From assembly GCA_028867675.1 (NCBI GenBank), contig JAGWGA010000005.1, positions 1 to 64,000 on the forward strand: 64,000 nt of DNA, given 5' to 3'. The translations under genes and the position numbers were made by a program. Positions 51,072-60,122 of the stretch are shown here, piece by piece; the first letter of the stretch is position 1, and every line of letters begins with the position of its first letter. The notes below the pieces were generated by a model, which ran no database searches, was not told the origin of the DNA, and was given only the letters and a program-made list of their open reading frames with translations. This stretch comes from Nitrososphaerota archaeon (GTDB lineage: Archaea; Thermoproteota; Nitrososphaeria; Nitrososphaerales; Nitrosopumilaceae).

Positions 51072-51897
51072 GTTCTTTTTTCAACCTCTCCAGTTCTGAT
51101 TTATCCATGGAAAAAGAGTGCTCTATTCCAGGAAACTTGCCTGATGTTACGTCATTTTTGTAAGACTCTACAGCTTTTACAATATCTGAAGATAATTCAA
51201 GATACCTTTTTGCAAACTTTGGTTTTATCTTTTCATACAATCCTAGAACATCATGAACCACAAGCACCTGTCCATCACAATCGCCCCCAGAACCAATTCC
51301 GATTGTGGGTATCTTGATAGAATCTGAGATCATCTTTGAGACCTCTTTTGTTACCATTTCAAGTGCTATACAAAATACTCCTGCCTTCTCAAGTGCTTTG
51401 GCAGACTCGATTAATTTTATTGCAGCATCCTTTGTCTTTGCCTGTACCTTGTATCCTTCTTGCAATGTTGTAGTCTGTGGCTGAAATCCAATATGTCCCA
51501 TTACAGGAATTCCAATCTCAACTATGCTATGTATGGTATCTTTAATCTCAGTACCACCCTCTAGTTTTACTGCATCTGCCCCTGCCTTGATTAATTTTCC
51601 AGCATTTTCAATTGCTTGTGATTTGCTTGACTGATATGACATAAAGGGCATGTCTGCAACAACCATGGCATTTTGTCTTCCTCTTGCAACTGCTTCAGTG
51701 AATAGACACATCTGATCCATTGTAACAGGAATTGTATTGTCATATCCTAACATAACCATGCCAGCACTATCTCCTACAAGTAACATGTCAATACCAGCCT
51801 TGTCACAAAGCTGAGCTGTTGTATAATCATATGCGGTGATAACAGTAATCTTTTTAGAATCTTTCATCAATAAAATATCTCTGACAGATTTAGGCAT
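51064..51897 (-). CDS. panB: 3-methyl-2-oxobutanoate hydroxymethyltransferase
   Basis: A 277-residue TIM-barrel enzyme that transfers a hydroxymethyl group from methylene-tetrahydropterin to ketoisovalerate in pantoate synthesis. Seen are ITVITAYDYTTAQLCDKAGIDMLLVGDSAGM in two pieces, MVVADMPFMSYQ, KLEGG, PVMGHIGFQPQ and the late IGIGSGGDCDGQVLV. It overlaps the upstream PPS gene and the downstream coaBC gene by eight bases, so the operon is tightly coupled. Confidence 0.95.
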   Translation of the reverse strand: MPKSVRDILLMKDSKKITVITAYDYTTAQLCDKAGIDMLLVGDSAGMVMLGYDNTIPVTMDQMCLFTEAVARGRQNAMVVADMPFMSYQSSKSQAIENAGKLIKAGADAVKLEGGTEIKDTIHSIVEIGIPVMGHIGFQPQTTTLQEGYKVQAKTKDAAIKLIESAKALEKAGVFCIALEMVTKEVSKMISDSIKIPTIGIGSGGDCDGQVLVVHDVLGLYEKIKPKFAKRYLELSSDIVKAVESYKNDVTSGKFPGIEHSFSMDKSELERLKKELV

Positions 51898-52636
51898 TAG
51901 CCATTCGCCTCAAGTTTTTTCTTATGATAAGAATTGATTTTTTCAAGTTCTTTTTGTTATCAAACTTTGGTTTCTCTTCCAGCTCTTCTTTTGATAATTT
52001 TTTACAAGTATCAATCAGTAAATGTATTCCGCGTGTTATGTTGTCTACAATTGTAATGTCAGCAGTCTGTGCGGTTCGTGACATTGGATTTAGATCAAAT
52101 GTTATTACATTCTTTCCAAATTTCTTTAATGCAATTGTTCTGTCTCCATCTTCTAGTGGCACTAGCACAACATCAGCAGAGAATATTCCACGCTTGTCCA
52201 CGATTCTTCTTGCACTGTCAAGCTTTGTAATTCTCTTTGAAAATCTAGAATCAATACCTAGAATTTCCTTGGCACCATTTTTTTTCAGAGTCTGTGCTAT
52301 TGTCTTTTTTCGTTTCTCACTTGCATAAAACAGATTTACCTCAATTTTTGCGCCTGTAATCTTGGATAATTCTACAATCTCCTTTGGACAAAGAGAAGCA
52401 ACATTGCCATTTACTGATATGACTGGAGATTTAGCCGTGAGAAGTGTTCTTGCGGCAGCCTTGATTGCCTTACGGGCAGTCTTTGTAGTTTTTTCACCAA
52501 TGAGGTAATCAAACATCTCACCTCTTCCATGGGCCAAAAGGCCTTCTTCTACTGCAAGACCGTCTCTAAAGCCATGAACAAGTTTTTCTCTGATATACAG
52601 GGATGCGGCCCTAGGATGGGTTTTTGGGATTAACAC
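51890..52636 (-). CDS. 4-phosphopantoate--beta-alanine ligase (phosphopantothenate synthetase)
   Basis: A 248-residue archaea-specific ligase joining 4-phosphopantoate and beta-alanine. Family marks are IPKTHPRAASLYIREKLV (residues 3-20), GLLAHGRGEMFDYLIGE, VISVNGNVASLCP and DLNPMSRTAQTADITIVDN. It replaces bacterial PanC and CoaA together with pantoate kinase upstream. The ATG overlaps the stop of the kinase gene by one base. Confidence 0.93.
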   Translation of the reverse strand: MLIPKTHPRAASLYIREKLVHGFRDGLAVEEGLLAHGRGEMFDYLIGEKTTKTARKAIKAAARTLLTAKSPVISVNGNVASLCPKEIVELSKITGAKIEVNLFYASEKRKKTIAQTLKKNGAKEILGIDSRFSKRITKLDSARRIVDKRGIFSADVVLVPLEDGDRTIALKKFGKNVITFDLNPMSRTAQTADITIVDNITRGIHLLIDTCKKLSKEELEEKPKFDNKKNLKKSILIIRKNLRRMANA

Positions 52637-53520
52637 TAGGAGACTCTAGCTCCGCTTTTGTCTATCTCGGTCTTGATTATCATGCCATCATATTTTTCTA
52701 AAATTCTCATCACTTCAGACTCTTTTGTTTTTGGTACTAGAGTAAAGATGGTCTCTCCAAACATTGCAACTCCTGACTTGAATCCATTTTGTGACAAGTC
52801 ATCAATCACTTGCTGCATTTGTGGTGTAATGACATCAACATATTTTGCAAATTCAAGTGACATGTCCAAAAATTCCATCTGATCTCTTGACTTTAATAAT
52901 TTTGTAACCATCTTTCCTCCAAGACCATTTATTTTAGAGAGTTCAGTCTTGATGAATTGTTTTGTTGATATTGGAGAAAAGCAAATTACAATTGCAGAAT
53001 AATCTGTATGAATTTTCTGCAGGCTTCCAATTCCTGGAGCTCCATGTTTTGTTCTGATTTCAAATCCTCCATGATATGATGATAGTACAGTTCCAAGTCC
53101 TGTCTTACAATAAATTTCTGCATTATGTGCAATCTGGCCTATCTTTGTTCTTGATAGATTAGTTCCAAGTGCCTTGTTTAATGCAAATGCCAAACTTAGT
53201 GCTACTGCACCGCTTGAGCCAAGACCATACCCAACTGGAATTGTAGTGTCATGTTCAATGTCTAAAAAATAATTTTCTTTTGCAATTTTAAAAAATTCTT
53301 TTACTACAAATTCTGAAACTTGGGTGTTATCGGATTTGTAACCAATTACTGTAATCTTAAATCCAGGTTTGTCAGAGCTTGTCACTTTGACTTTGGTAGT
53401 TACACCTTCTTTGATACAAAATCCTGCACCGATTGATCCCTTTTGTTCAGGCTCCTTTGGTTCTACTTCAGCTTTGAAAAATCCTGTAATGTGGCCTGGT
53501 GCAAAGGCTACTGCCTGCAT
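52636..53520 (-). CDS. Pantoate kinase (GHMP family)
   Basis: Encodes 294 residues from ATG at 53518-53520. A TATA-like AAAATATAAA (53541-53550) about 25 bases upstream fits this start, and the 13 further codons up (MIIFIFFHQFKLI) look like chance. The GHMP ATP loop is PVGYGLGSSGAVALSLA (residues 95-111). FAPGHITGFF and a late FGETIFTLVP also fit. It phosphorylates pantoate with ATP as the first step of the archaeal CoA route. It heads the operon with PPS, panB and coaBC. Confidence 0.9.
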   Translation of the reverse strand: MQAVAFAPGHITGFFKAEVEPKEPEQKGSIGAGFCIKEGVTTKVKVTSSDKPGFKITVIGYKSDNTQVSEFVVKEFFKIAKENYFLDIEHDTTIPVGYGLGSSGAVALSLAFALNKALGTNLSRTKIGQIAHNAEIYCKTGLGTVLSSYHGGFEIRTKHGAPGIGSLQKIHTDYSAIVICFSPISTKQFIKTELSKINGLGGKMVTKLLKSRDQMEFLDMSLEFAKYVDVITPQMQQVIDDLSQNGFKSGVAMFGETIFTLVPKTKESEVMRILEKYDGMIIKTEIDKSGARVS

Positions 53521-53582
53521 AATGAGCTTAAACTGGTGAAAAAATATAAAAATGATCATTAAATAATATAAATTAGTATAAA

Positions 53583-54560
53583 TTGACTAAATTCATTCGA
53601 CGCCTACAAAGGATAGGGAGCAGCATTCTAGTGTCTCTTCCAATAGAGTGGGTCCAAGCAAACAAACTTGAAAAAAGTGATGAGGTAGAAATTGAAACTG
53701 GAATTAACAGTGTCTCAATTACTCCAACTGGTGGTAGCAGACCTCCAAATGAAGTTGTTATAGAGTATCCAGTATCAAAACAAGAAAACATTAGCGCATA
53801 TGTTACGGGTGCATATCTGCTTGGTTTTGATATTATAAAAATAAAAGGAAAATCAACAATATCTGTAGAAGACAGAGAAAAGATCAGAGGACTAATGCGT
53901 AGACTAGTTGGAATGGAGATAGTTGAAGAAGATGCATCAAATGTCAATGTACAATTTCTTTTAGATGCAACAACACTAAGTCCAGATAAAATTCTCAAAA
54001 GAATGGGTTCAATTGTACTTGGAATGTTTCGTGATACTATATCATGTCTTACATCCACTGACAAGTCGGTGTTGCAGACAATGCCAAGTAGAGATGATGA
54101 AATTGATAGACAATATTTCTTGCTTGTAAGGCTAATTCGTAGTGCAATGGTTGACAAGAAACTTGCTACTGCATTAAATCTTGGAAATATAGATATCTTG
54201 GATTATAGAGTAGCTGCAAATCTGTTAGAGACTGCAGGTGATACAATAATAGAACTTGCACATTCCATCTCTGAATTATCGACATCTAATACAGATATGA
54301 AAAAGCTCTATGATATTGCAACTGAAATAGAAAATGTTCATGAAAAATCAATTACCTCATTTATTGAAAACAATAGAAAACTTGCAATTGAGGCAATTAC
54401 ACTCCATAGAAATTATCAGAAAAAAATATCAAATGTGGGCTCATCACTTGATCCAAAGAAACAGGGCTCAGTACAATTGATAAATCTAGTATTTACGTTT
54501 GAGAAACTGTCAAGATGTTGGGCAGATGTTGCTGATTTGGTAAAGCCAGTCTATACTTGA
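53583..54560 (+). CDS. AbrB-PhoU fusion regulator
   Basis: A 325-residue protein. Residues 1-50 form an AbrB/SpoVT DNA-binding swapped hairpin (MTKFIRRLQRIGSSILVSLP, then WVQANKLEKSDEVEIE). The rest is a PhoU-type helical bundle (RLIRSAMVDKKLATALN..., VAANLLETAGDTIIELAHSI, FEKLSRCWADVADLVKPVY), which senses phosphate status. Such fusions are widespread in Archaea and probably regulate phosphate genes. The start is TTG at 53583, and AT-rich TATA sequence lies near 53559-53571. Confidence 0.85.
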   Translation: MTKFIRRLQRIGSSILVSLPIEWVQANKLEKSDEVEIETGINSVSITPTGGSRPPNEVVIEYPVSKQENISAYVTGAYLLGFDIIKIKGKSTISVEDREKIRGLMRRLVGMEIVEEDASNVNVQFLLDATTLSPDKILKRMGSIVLGMFRDTISCLTSTDKSVLQTMPSRDDEIDRQYFLLVRLIRSAMVDKKLATALNLGNIDILDYRVAANLLETAGDTIIELAHSISELSTSNTDMKKLYDIATEIENVHEKSITSFIENNRKLAIEAITLHRNYQKKISNVGSSLDPKKQGSVQLINLVFTFEKLSRCWADVADLVKPVYT

Positions 54561-55063
54561 ATTTTTTTCTTTATTGCATAAGTCAAGACAGCACAGATTG
54601 TCTTTGAATCTGTAATCTTTCCAGACATTATCATTCTAATTACCTTTTTGAAATCAATTTTTACAACAGACATTATCTCGTCGTGGTCAAGCTGCAAATC
54701 GCCAACTTTCTTGATACCTGATGCTACATAGCAGTGAATAATTTCAGTATTATATCCAATTGAGGGATAGTACTTGATCAAAGGAGCCATCTTCTTTGCA
54801 GTATGTCCTGTCTCTTCTCGAAGCTCTCTGTAGGCACACTTTAGCGGTTTTTCTCCTTTCTCAAGTGTTCCTGCAGGAATTTCAAGCACGTATCCATGTG
54901 GAAATCTGTGTTGTCTTACAAGCAGTAACTTGCCATCTTCAATAGCAAGTATAGCTGCAGCACCAGGATGCTCTATTACTTCACGTGTAACTTTTCGTTT
55001 GTTTATTGATAAAGTGTAAAGACTCAGTGAGAGAACTCTTCCCTTGAAGACATTTTTTCTCAT
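54551..55063 (-). CDS. NUDIX hydrolase (ADP-ribose pyrophosphatase type)
   Basis: A 170-residue NUDIX protein with the complete box GTLEKGEKPLKCAYRELREETGH. The segments VRQHRFPHGYVLEIPAG and YPSIGYNTEIIHCYVASG fit the ADP-ribose or nucleoside-diphosphate-sugar branch. It hydrolyses a nucleotide derivative with Mg2+. The start ATG is 55061-55063. Its end overlaps the convergent PhoU-type gene by ten bases. Confidence 0.88.
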   Translation of the reverse strand: MRKNVFKGRVLSLSLYTLSINKRKVTREVIEHPGAAAILAIEDGKLLLVRQHRFPHGYVLEIPAGTLEKGEKPLKCAYRELREETGHTAKKMAPLIKYYPSIGYNTEIIHCYVASGIKKVGDLQLDHDEIMSVVKIDFKKVIRMIMSGKITDSKTICAVLTYAIKKKIQV

Positions 55064-55087
55064 TTGGTAAAATTACAAAATAATATG

Positions 55088-55993
55088 TTATGAATGTATC
55101 TCAGACATTAGATGCAACCTCTTTGATTTCTTTGCCTCTATGATTGCATCCTTAACCCATTTTTGTGGGAAGGTAATACTCTTTGGCATGAAAAGATCAA
55201 CTGATTGTATTCCTTCAATATCTTGTACTGTTCTAGCAAGATCATCCATCTTGTATACATTATTTGTATACATGAAGAGGACAATTTGATTCATGTGAAC
55301 AAAAGGTTTTTGCAAAAATGATCCTGAAAATACTTTGGTAAGTTTTGCAAGTGTTTTTTTGATATCTGTTTTTACTCCAACTAAAATTGCAAATGGGATA
55401 AATTCTCCCATGTTCTTTGGATTGTATATCAATGTAAATTGTATTGCTTCATCATTTTGTAACTTTTCAAGTGAGCGAGTTATTGTCTTTGTTGAAAAGC
55501 CAGATTTTTTTGCAATCTCTTCTATCTTTAATCTTGGATCTTTTAACAAAATATCAATTATTACTATATCTGTTTTTGTCAGATCTGATCTTATCTCTGG
55601 ATTCTTTGCTTCAAATATGCTCAAAACTCTAACATCATGTAACAAATTCTTTGCAAGTTCCATTTTTTTTGCAGGATCTTCTTTTACTACAATACTGCAA
55701 ACAGTAACACCTCCAACACATGGAACAACATAGAACGGTTCTCCAACTAATCTTATTTGGTTTAAGATGTAGTCGATCTCTTTTCCAACTACAACAAAAT
55801 ACAAAACACTATACCCTAATACTGGCGGTTCAATCTTCAAGGCAAATTCTTCAATTACTTTATTTTTGATCAGCTTTTGTATTCTTGATTTTACTGCAAC
55901 GCCTGAGATGCCAATTTCAGTACCTATCTGTCTGTCAGATTTTCTACAATTATTGAGTAAATGGGAGAGAATTTGTATGTCTAATTTGTCCAT
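55088..55993 (-). CDS. Lrp/AsnC-type regulator with two HTH domains
   Basis: A 301-residue protein. Residues 1-60 are an AsnC-type HTH (LDIQILSHLLNNCRKSDRQIGTEIG...VKSRIQKLIKNKVIEEF). A second HTH near 155-190 (LIVIDILL-type helix, RLKIEEIAKKSGFSTKTITRSLEKL) is followed by a ligand-binding-type part. The tandem arrangement is common in Thaumarchaeota. The ligand is unknown. It is divergent from the ABC permease (117 bases between), so it may regulate that transporter. Confidence 0.85.
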   Translation of the reverse strand: MDKLDIQILSHLLNNCRKSDRQIGTEIGISGVAVKSRIQKLIKNKVIEEFALKIEPPVLGYSVLYFVVVGKEIDYILNQIRLVGEPFYVVPCVGGVTVCSIVVKEDPAKKMELAKNLLHDVRVLSIFEAKNPEIRSDLTKTDIVIIDILLKDPRLKIEEIAKKSGFSTKTITRSLEKLQNDEAIQFTLIYNPKNMGEFIPFAILVGVKTDIKKTLAKLTKVFSGSFLQKPFVHMNQIVLFMYTNNVYKMDDLARTVQDIEGIQSVDLFMPKSITFPQKWVKDAIIEAKKSKRLHLMSEIHS

Positions 55994-56110
55994 TTTATAT
56001 GGTTATTCCTCACTAATTATATCAAAATATACATCTTGTATATAATAATGTCTAATATGATGATTTTAATACTATAAAACATTAAATATCAGACTAATTA
56101 TGATCGTCTG

Positions 56111-57304
56111 TTGGACTATAGAGCCCAAATAGGTATTCGATTCATCACTAGACGTAGAGGTAGTCTTATTGCAGCAAGTCTAGCTGTTGCAATTGCTATA
56201 CTTGTAGTTCAAGTAAATTCTGTCATCTTTCAGGGATTGTATGATGCAATAGTTCGTGATCAGATTAACTATAGATTTGGTCATGTTTACATTACCAGAC
56301 AAGAAGATTTTATCAAAAAATCTGATTTTATGTTGATTAACTGGTTGGAAAGAATTCCATATGTTCAAGCTGCTGCTCCAAGAATTGAAACTACAGCTTC
56401 AGTTAATGCAACAATAAATGGCCAAATAATACACGATTATGCAGTTCCTGTAATTGGCGTTGATCCAGTTCTGGATAGGGCAGCCTCTACAATGGCTCAA
56501 ACTGTGGGAAATGGCCAATATGTTTCATTTAGAAATTCAGCTGTACTAGGAGCAATTGTAGATAGAGATCTTGGATTCCCACAGGTAGGAGATACTATAA
56601 AACTAAAATTTAAAGATCAACACGGTCTTGATATTTTACGAAGATTAACAGTAGTTGGAATAACGTCAACTGCAGGATCAGTGGGTCTTGATAATAGTGT
56701 CATAATGAATATTGATACACTACGTGAAATAATAGATAGACCACACCAAACACAATCAATAATTGTTAAATTAAACGATCCATCAAAAGATCAGGATGTC
56801 AAAAATCTATTTCTTAGTGCATTTCCATCAAATGCTGATAAATTCAAGGCCCAAACAATAGAGGAATCAGCAGAGACAACACTACGTGGTTTTAGATCAG
56901 GTATTGCTCTGATTAATCTAGTTGGATATTTTGGAATGATGTCATCTGCATTTGCAGTTGTTACCATACAAATGATGCAGGTAACAAGTAAGACACGTGA
57001 TATTGGTGTAATGAGAGCAATTGGAGCAAAAAGAAAAGATGTACTACTAGTTTTCATATTTCAAGGAATGGTTATCGGCGCAATAGGGGCAGGACTTGGT
57101 TCTGTGATGGGTGTGGCATATACGGCATATGCGAAAGAAACTCACATGACATTCCAAGGAAGTTTACCGTTAGAGGTCAAATACAACTGGACAAGTATAA
57201 TCCAGACAGACATCATGGCTTTTGTGCTTGCTGTAATTGCATCAATCTATCCTGCATACAAGGCTACAAAACTAGAACCAGTGGAGGCCATGAGAGTTGG
57301 CTGA
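56111..57304 (+). CDS. ABC transporter permease (FtsX/MacB/LolC type)
   Basis: A 397-residue permease. One N-terminal membrane helix (about residues 18-40) precedes an extracytoplasmic domain of about 220 residues. Three C-terminal helices follow, with the FtsX hallmark VTSKTRDIGVMRAIGAKRKDVLLVFI. This is the MacB/LolCE/FtsX type, which moves lipids, peptides or lipoproteins out of the membrane rather than importing. The start is TTG at 56111. The ATPase gene overlaps its last eight bases. Confidence 0.87.
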   Translation: MDYRAQIGIRFITRRRGSLIAASLAVAIAILVVQVNSVIFQGLYDAIVRDQINYRFGHVYITRQEDFIKKSDFMLINWLERIPYVQAAAPRIETTASVNATINGQIIHDYAVPVIGVDPVLDRAASTMAQTVGNGQYVSFRNSAVLGAIVDRDLGFPQVGDTIKLKFKDQHGLDILRRLTVVGITSTAGSVGLDNSVIMNIDTLREIIDRPHQTQSIIVKLNDPSKDQDVKNLFLSAFPSNADKFKAQTIEESAETTLRGFRSGIALINLVGYFGMMSSAFAVVTIQMMQVTSKTRDIGVMRAIGAKRKDVLLVFIFQGMVIGAIGAGLGSVMGVAYTAYAKETHMTFQGSLPLEVKYNWTSIIQTDIMAFVLAVIASIYPAYKATKLEPVEAMRVG

Positions 57305-57995
57305 TTACGTCTTGGAAGTAAAAAATGTCGATAAGGTGTATGGGCAGGGAGATACCGAAGTGTATGCTCTACGAAATCTATCATTTAGTGTAAAACGAGG
57401 AGAGTTTATGCTAATTGTTGGAAGCTCAGGTTCTGGAAAATCTACTTTGCTTAACATGATTGGATTACTTGATAGACCAACAAGAGGTAAAGTGATAATT
57501 GATGGAGTTGATACATCTTCACTTAATGATAATCAACTTTCTTCATTTAGAAATTCAAAGCTTGGATTCATATTCCAGTTTTCAAATCTTTTATCAGATC
57601 TTACTGTTCTTGAAAACGTAACATTACCAAGAAGAATTCAAGGTACAATGCAAAATGCTGCAGAAGAATCAAAAACATTACTTAAAACAGTAGGACTTGA
57701 AAGTCAGATGCACAAATTTGGAAATCAAATATCTGGTGGACAAGCTCAACGAGTTGCAATAACAAGAGCTCTTGTAAACAAGCCAGCAATTGTATTAGCA
57801 GATGAACCAACAGGAAACTTGGATTCGGTATCTGCCGAAACCACTGTACAATTACTCAAATCATTAAATCGAAAGTTATACCAGACTTTCATTATAGTTA
57901 CACATGACCGTCATCAATTTGGTGATGTGGATAAAGTGGTAACAATTAAAGACGGCAGAATTGTCAAAGAAGAGATGGAGTCAAGTTTGACTTGA
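57297..57995 (+). CDS. ABC transporter ATP-binding protein (LolD/MacB type)
   Basis: A 232-residue ATPase with Walker A GSSGSGKST (residues 42-50), Q-loop FQFSNLL, signature ISGGQAQRVAITR and Walker B IVLADEPTG, with the H-loop at VTHD. It pairs with the permease whose end it overlaps by eight bases, and its own end overlaps the exported protein gene by four bases. The three form one operon. The start is TTG at 57297. Confidence 0.93.
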   Translation: MADYVLEVKNVDKVYGQGDTEVYALRNLSFSVKRGEFMLIVGSSGSGKSTLLNMIGLLDRPTRGKVIIDGVDTSSLNDNQLSSFRNSKLGFIFQFSNLLSDLTVLENVTLPRRIQGTMQNAAEESKTLLKTVGLESQMHKFGNQISGGQAQRVAITRALVNKPAIVLADEPTGNLDSVSAETTVQLLKSLNRKLYQTFIIVTHDRHQFGDVDKVVTIKDGRIVKEEMESSLT

Positions 57996-59644
57996 TCTAC
58001 CAAACCATTACATTAACAATTCTATTATTAGCAGGACAAATTATAATTCCAAGCTATGCAACATCTCCTGAAATAATAACACCAGGATTATCTCCATTTG
58101 AGCATGACTTTGCTGATGTCAAATTCCTTGATGCATACTTTGGAACCTTTGGACAAAAAATTGAGGTAGAACCAGGAGATCTAAACGTCCCACTTACAAT
58201 TGTATTTTCAAATATTGGCTCCCAAGATATTACTGGGATAAGAGGTCTTCTTAGCTTACCAACTGGATTTACTTCAGCTAATTCAGCTAATGGTCTTATA
58301 CAAGCTGATAATACTGCAACAGCTACCTCTGGACAATCATTTTCTCTAACCTTCTTTGTAAATGTAGATAAAAATCTCAATATTCACAGTTACGCTGGAA
58401 CAGTCAAGGTTACTTACACTCTAGTACGAGAAAACGGTGAACGTACTTCATTTATTGACTTTAACTTTAAGGTGACAGGAAAAAGTATAATTAATCTAAA
58501 GGCTGCAAATCCATTTCTAAATCCTGCAACAACCAATGATGTAACAGTTGATATCTCAAATGGGGGAACTGGACCTCTTAACAATGTAGATGTTGTTATA
58601 CAAAGATCACAAAATACTGGTACTTCAACTGATACAAGTAATTTGTCTGGCATAGTGCTTGACCAAAACCACTGGAATATAGGAACTGTTCAACCAGGAT
58701 CATCTAGTACATTTGCAATCAAAGCATTTATTCCACAAAGTTTAGCTGGTCAAACCATTCATGCTACATTTGTAATAACATACTTTGATGGACAAGGAAA
58801 TCAAGTTTCTACAACAAGGACAGTTGACTTTATTACGGAACCCACAAGCTATACATCAACTATCAAAATATCTTCCCCACCGTATCTACTTTCTGCTGTA
58901 ATGCAGAACTTGACTCTAGGAATTGAGAACCTGTCTCCATCAAAAATATCTCACATTTCAATATCAATTACACCAAATTCGAATAATCTGAAGATACTTC
59001 AAGATAATAAATGGCTAATCGACGAGATTAATCCACTTGATAAGACAAACCTAGTGATTCCTGTATTTGCAGACCAGAGTATTGAAGGTCAGGCCGTAAA
59101 CTACGAAGTTGATCTTCAATATACTAAAGACGGTTCAACTAATATCGAAAAACAGACTTTTGCAACCTATATTCGTGGAGTGATTGATATCTCAGTTCAT
59201 GACATAGGGGTATCAGAAATTGCTGGAAAGAAGATGATAATAGGAAATGTACTCAATCAAGGAAACGTAAAAGCTGTATTTGGTCAGGTAACTGTAATTC
59301 CATTAGATAATTCAATTATAAAACAATCAAGTCAGTATATTGGTGATATCGATATAGATGCACCAGTTCCATTTAACATACCAATAAATTCTGATACACC
59401 ACCAACAGGTGATCAAAAAGTTCAGGTAACACTAACTTGGAAAGACACACTGTTACAACAACATACTATAACTGAAATTGATACAGTCTCTTTTGGAAAT
59501 CCACCGGTTTCAAGCGATAATTCTAACTTTAATCAACTACAAATTGTAATACTGGTAGCAATCGCAGCAGGAATAGGTGGAATTGTGTTTAAGGTAAGAA
59601 AGAAAAAGGTTGCATTAGAAAAGAAAGTAGAACAATCAAGCTAA
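57992..59644 (+). CDS. Large exported protein linked to the ABC transporter
   Basis: A 550-residue protein. It has a signal peptide (MIYQTITLTILLLAGQIIIP, cleavage probably after ATS). A mainly beta ectodomain of NEW3/CARDB or COG1361 type follows, with repeated strands (GIRGLLSLPTGFTS, VTVDISNGGTGPLNNVDVVI, NLTLGIENLSPSKISHISI). The C-terminal membrane helix (QIVILVAIAAGIGGIVF) is followed by a basic tail. COG1361-type proteins are often next to such MacB-type ABC genes. It may be the extracytoplasmic adaptor or the transported substrate. Confidence 0.82.
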   Translation: MIYQTITLTILLLAGQIIIPSYATSPEIITPGLSPFEHDFADVKFLDAYFGTFGQKIEVEPGDLNVPLTIVFSNIGSQDITGIRGLLSLPTGFTSANSANGLIQADNTATATSGQSFSLTFFVNVDKNLNIHSYAGTVKVTYTLVRENGERTSFIDFNFKVTGKSIINLKAANPFLNPATTNDVTVDISNGGTGPLNNVDVVIQRSQNTGTSTDTSNLSGIVLDQNHWNIGTVQPGSSSTFAIKAFIPQSLAGQTIHATFVITYFDGQGNQVSTTRTVDFITEPTSYTSTIKISSPPYLLSAVMQNLTLGIENLSPSKISHISISITPNSNNLKILQDNKWLIDEINPLDKTNLVIPVFADQSIEGQAVNYEVDLQYTKDGSTNIEKQTFATYIRGVIDISVHDIGVSEIAGKKMIIGNVLNQGNVKAVFGQVTVIPLDNSIIKQSSQYIGDIDIDAPVPFNIPINSDTPPTGDQKVQVTLTWKDTLLQQHTITEIDTVSFGNPPVSSDNSNFNQLQIVILVAIAAGIGGIVFKVRKKKVALEKKVEQSS

Positions 59645-59677
59645 GGGTATATTTACTCGAAAGACATTTTTTTAGAT

Positions 59678-60070
59678 ATGATCTGGGATGAGATTGAAAT
59701 CCCAAAAGAAGTTCGCCATTTTATGCCCGAAGAAGCAGAAGAAACAGTCTTGGGTCAAAAAAATGGTGCAAAAAAACAATATCGCTATGGTAATCTACAC
59801 ATTCGCGAATATGATGACAAGTATCTTGTTCACATGGACAAAGTTGATCCACGACACGACCCATTAGGTCATCTTGTACATGATGCACCTGAAATTTTAA
59901 TTGGCATAGCAAGTGGAATAATTGCAGGAAAAAAAATTGCATCAAGTATATACAAATTACAAAAGAATGCCCCTCTTGCAAAAAGTACATCTGTTTTAGC
60001 AGGACTTGTAGCATCTGCAATAGCAGGATATGCAAGTTATTCCTTTGTAAAAAGACTCAAAGAGTTCTAA
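59678..60070 (+). CDS. Unrecognised protein with C-terminal membrane helices
   Basis: A 130-residue protein. The N-terminal 75 residues are charged (MIWDEIEIPKEVRHFMPEEAEE, with YDDKYLVHMDKVDPRHDP later). Two hydrophobic segments follow at about 75-92 and 108-125, separated by a short KLQKNAPLAKS turn. It lies 33 bases after the ABC module and 52 bases before the UbiB-like gene. The function is unknown. Confidence 0.65.
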   Translation: MIWDEIEIPKEVRHFMPEEAEETVLGQKNGAKKQYRYGNLHIREYDDKYLVHMDKVDPRHDPLGHLVHDAPEILIGIASGIIAGKKIASSIYKLQKNAPLAKSTSVLAGLVASAIAGYASYSFVKRLKEF

Positions 60071-60122
60071 GAGGGGAATTGAAATTTCAAAATCACGCAC
60101 AATTCAAACTTTTATCAAACTT

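Noticed and set aside
53573-54157. Opposite-strand frame of 194 codons over the PhoU-type gene
   Set aside because: It lies in full under a clear PhoU/AbrB gene and has a composition unlike real proteins (Ser/Ile/Leu shadow).
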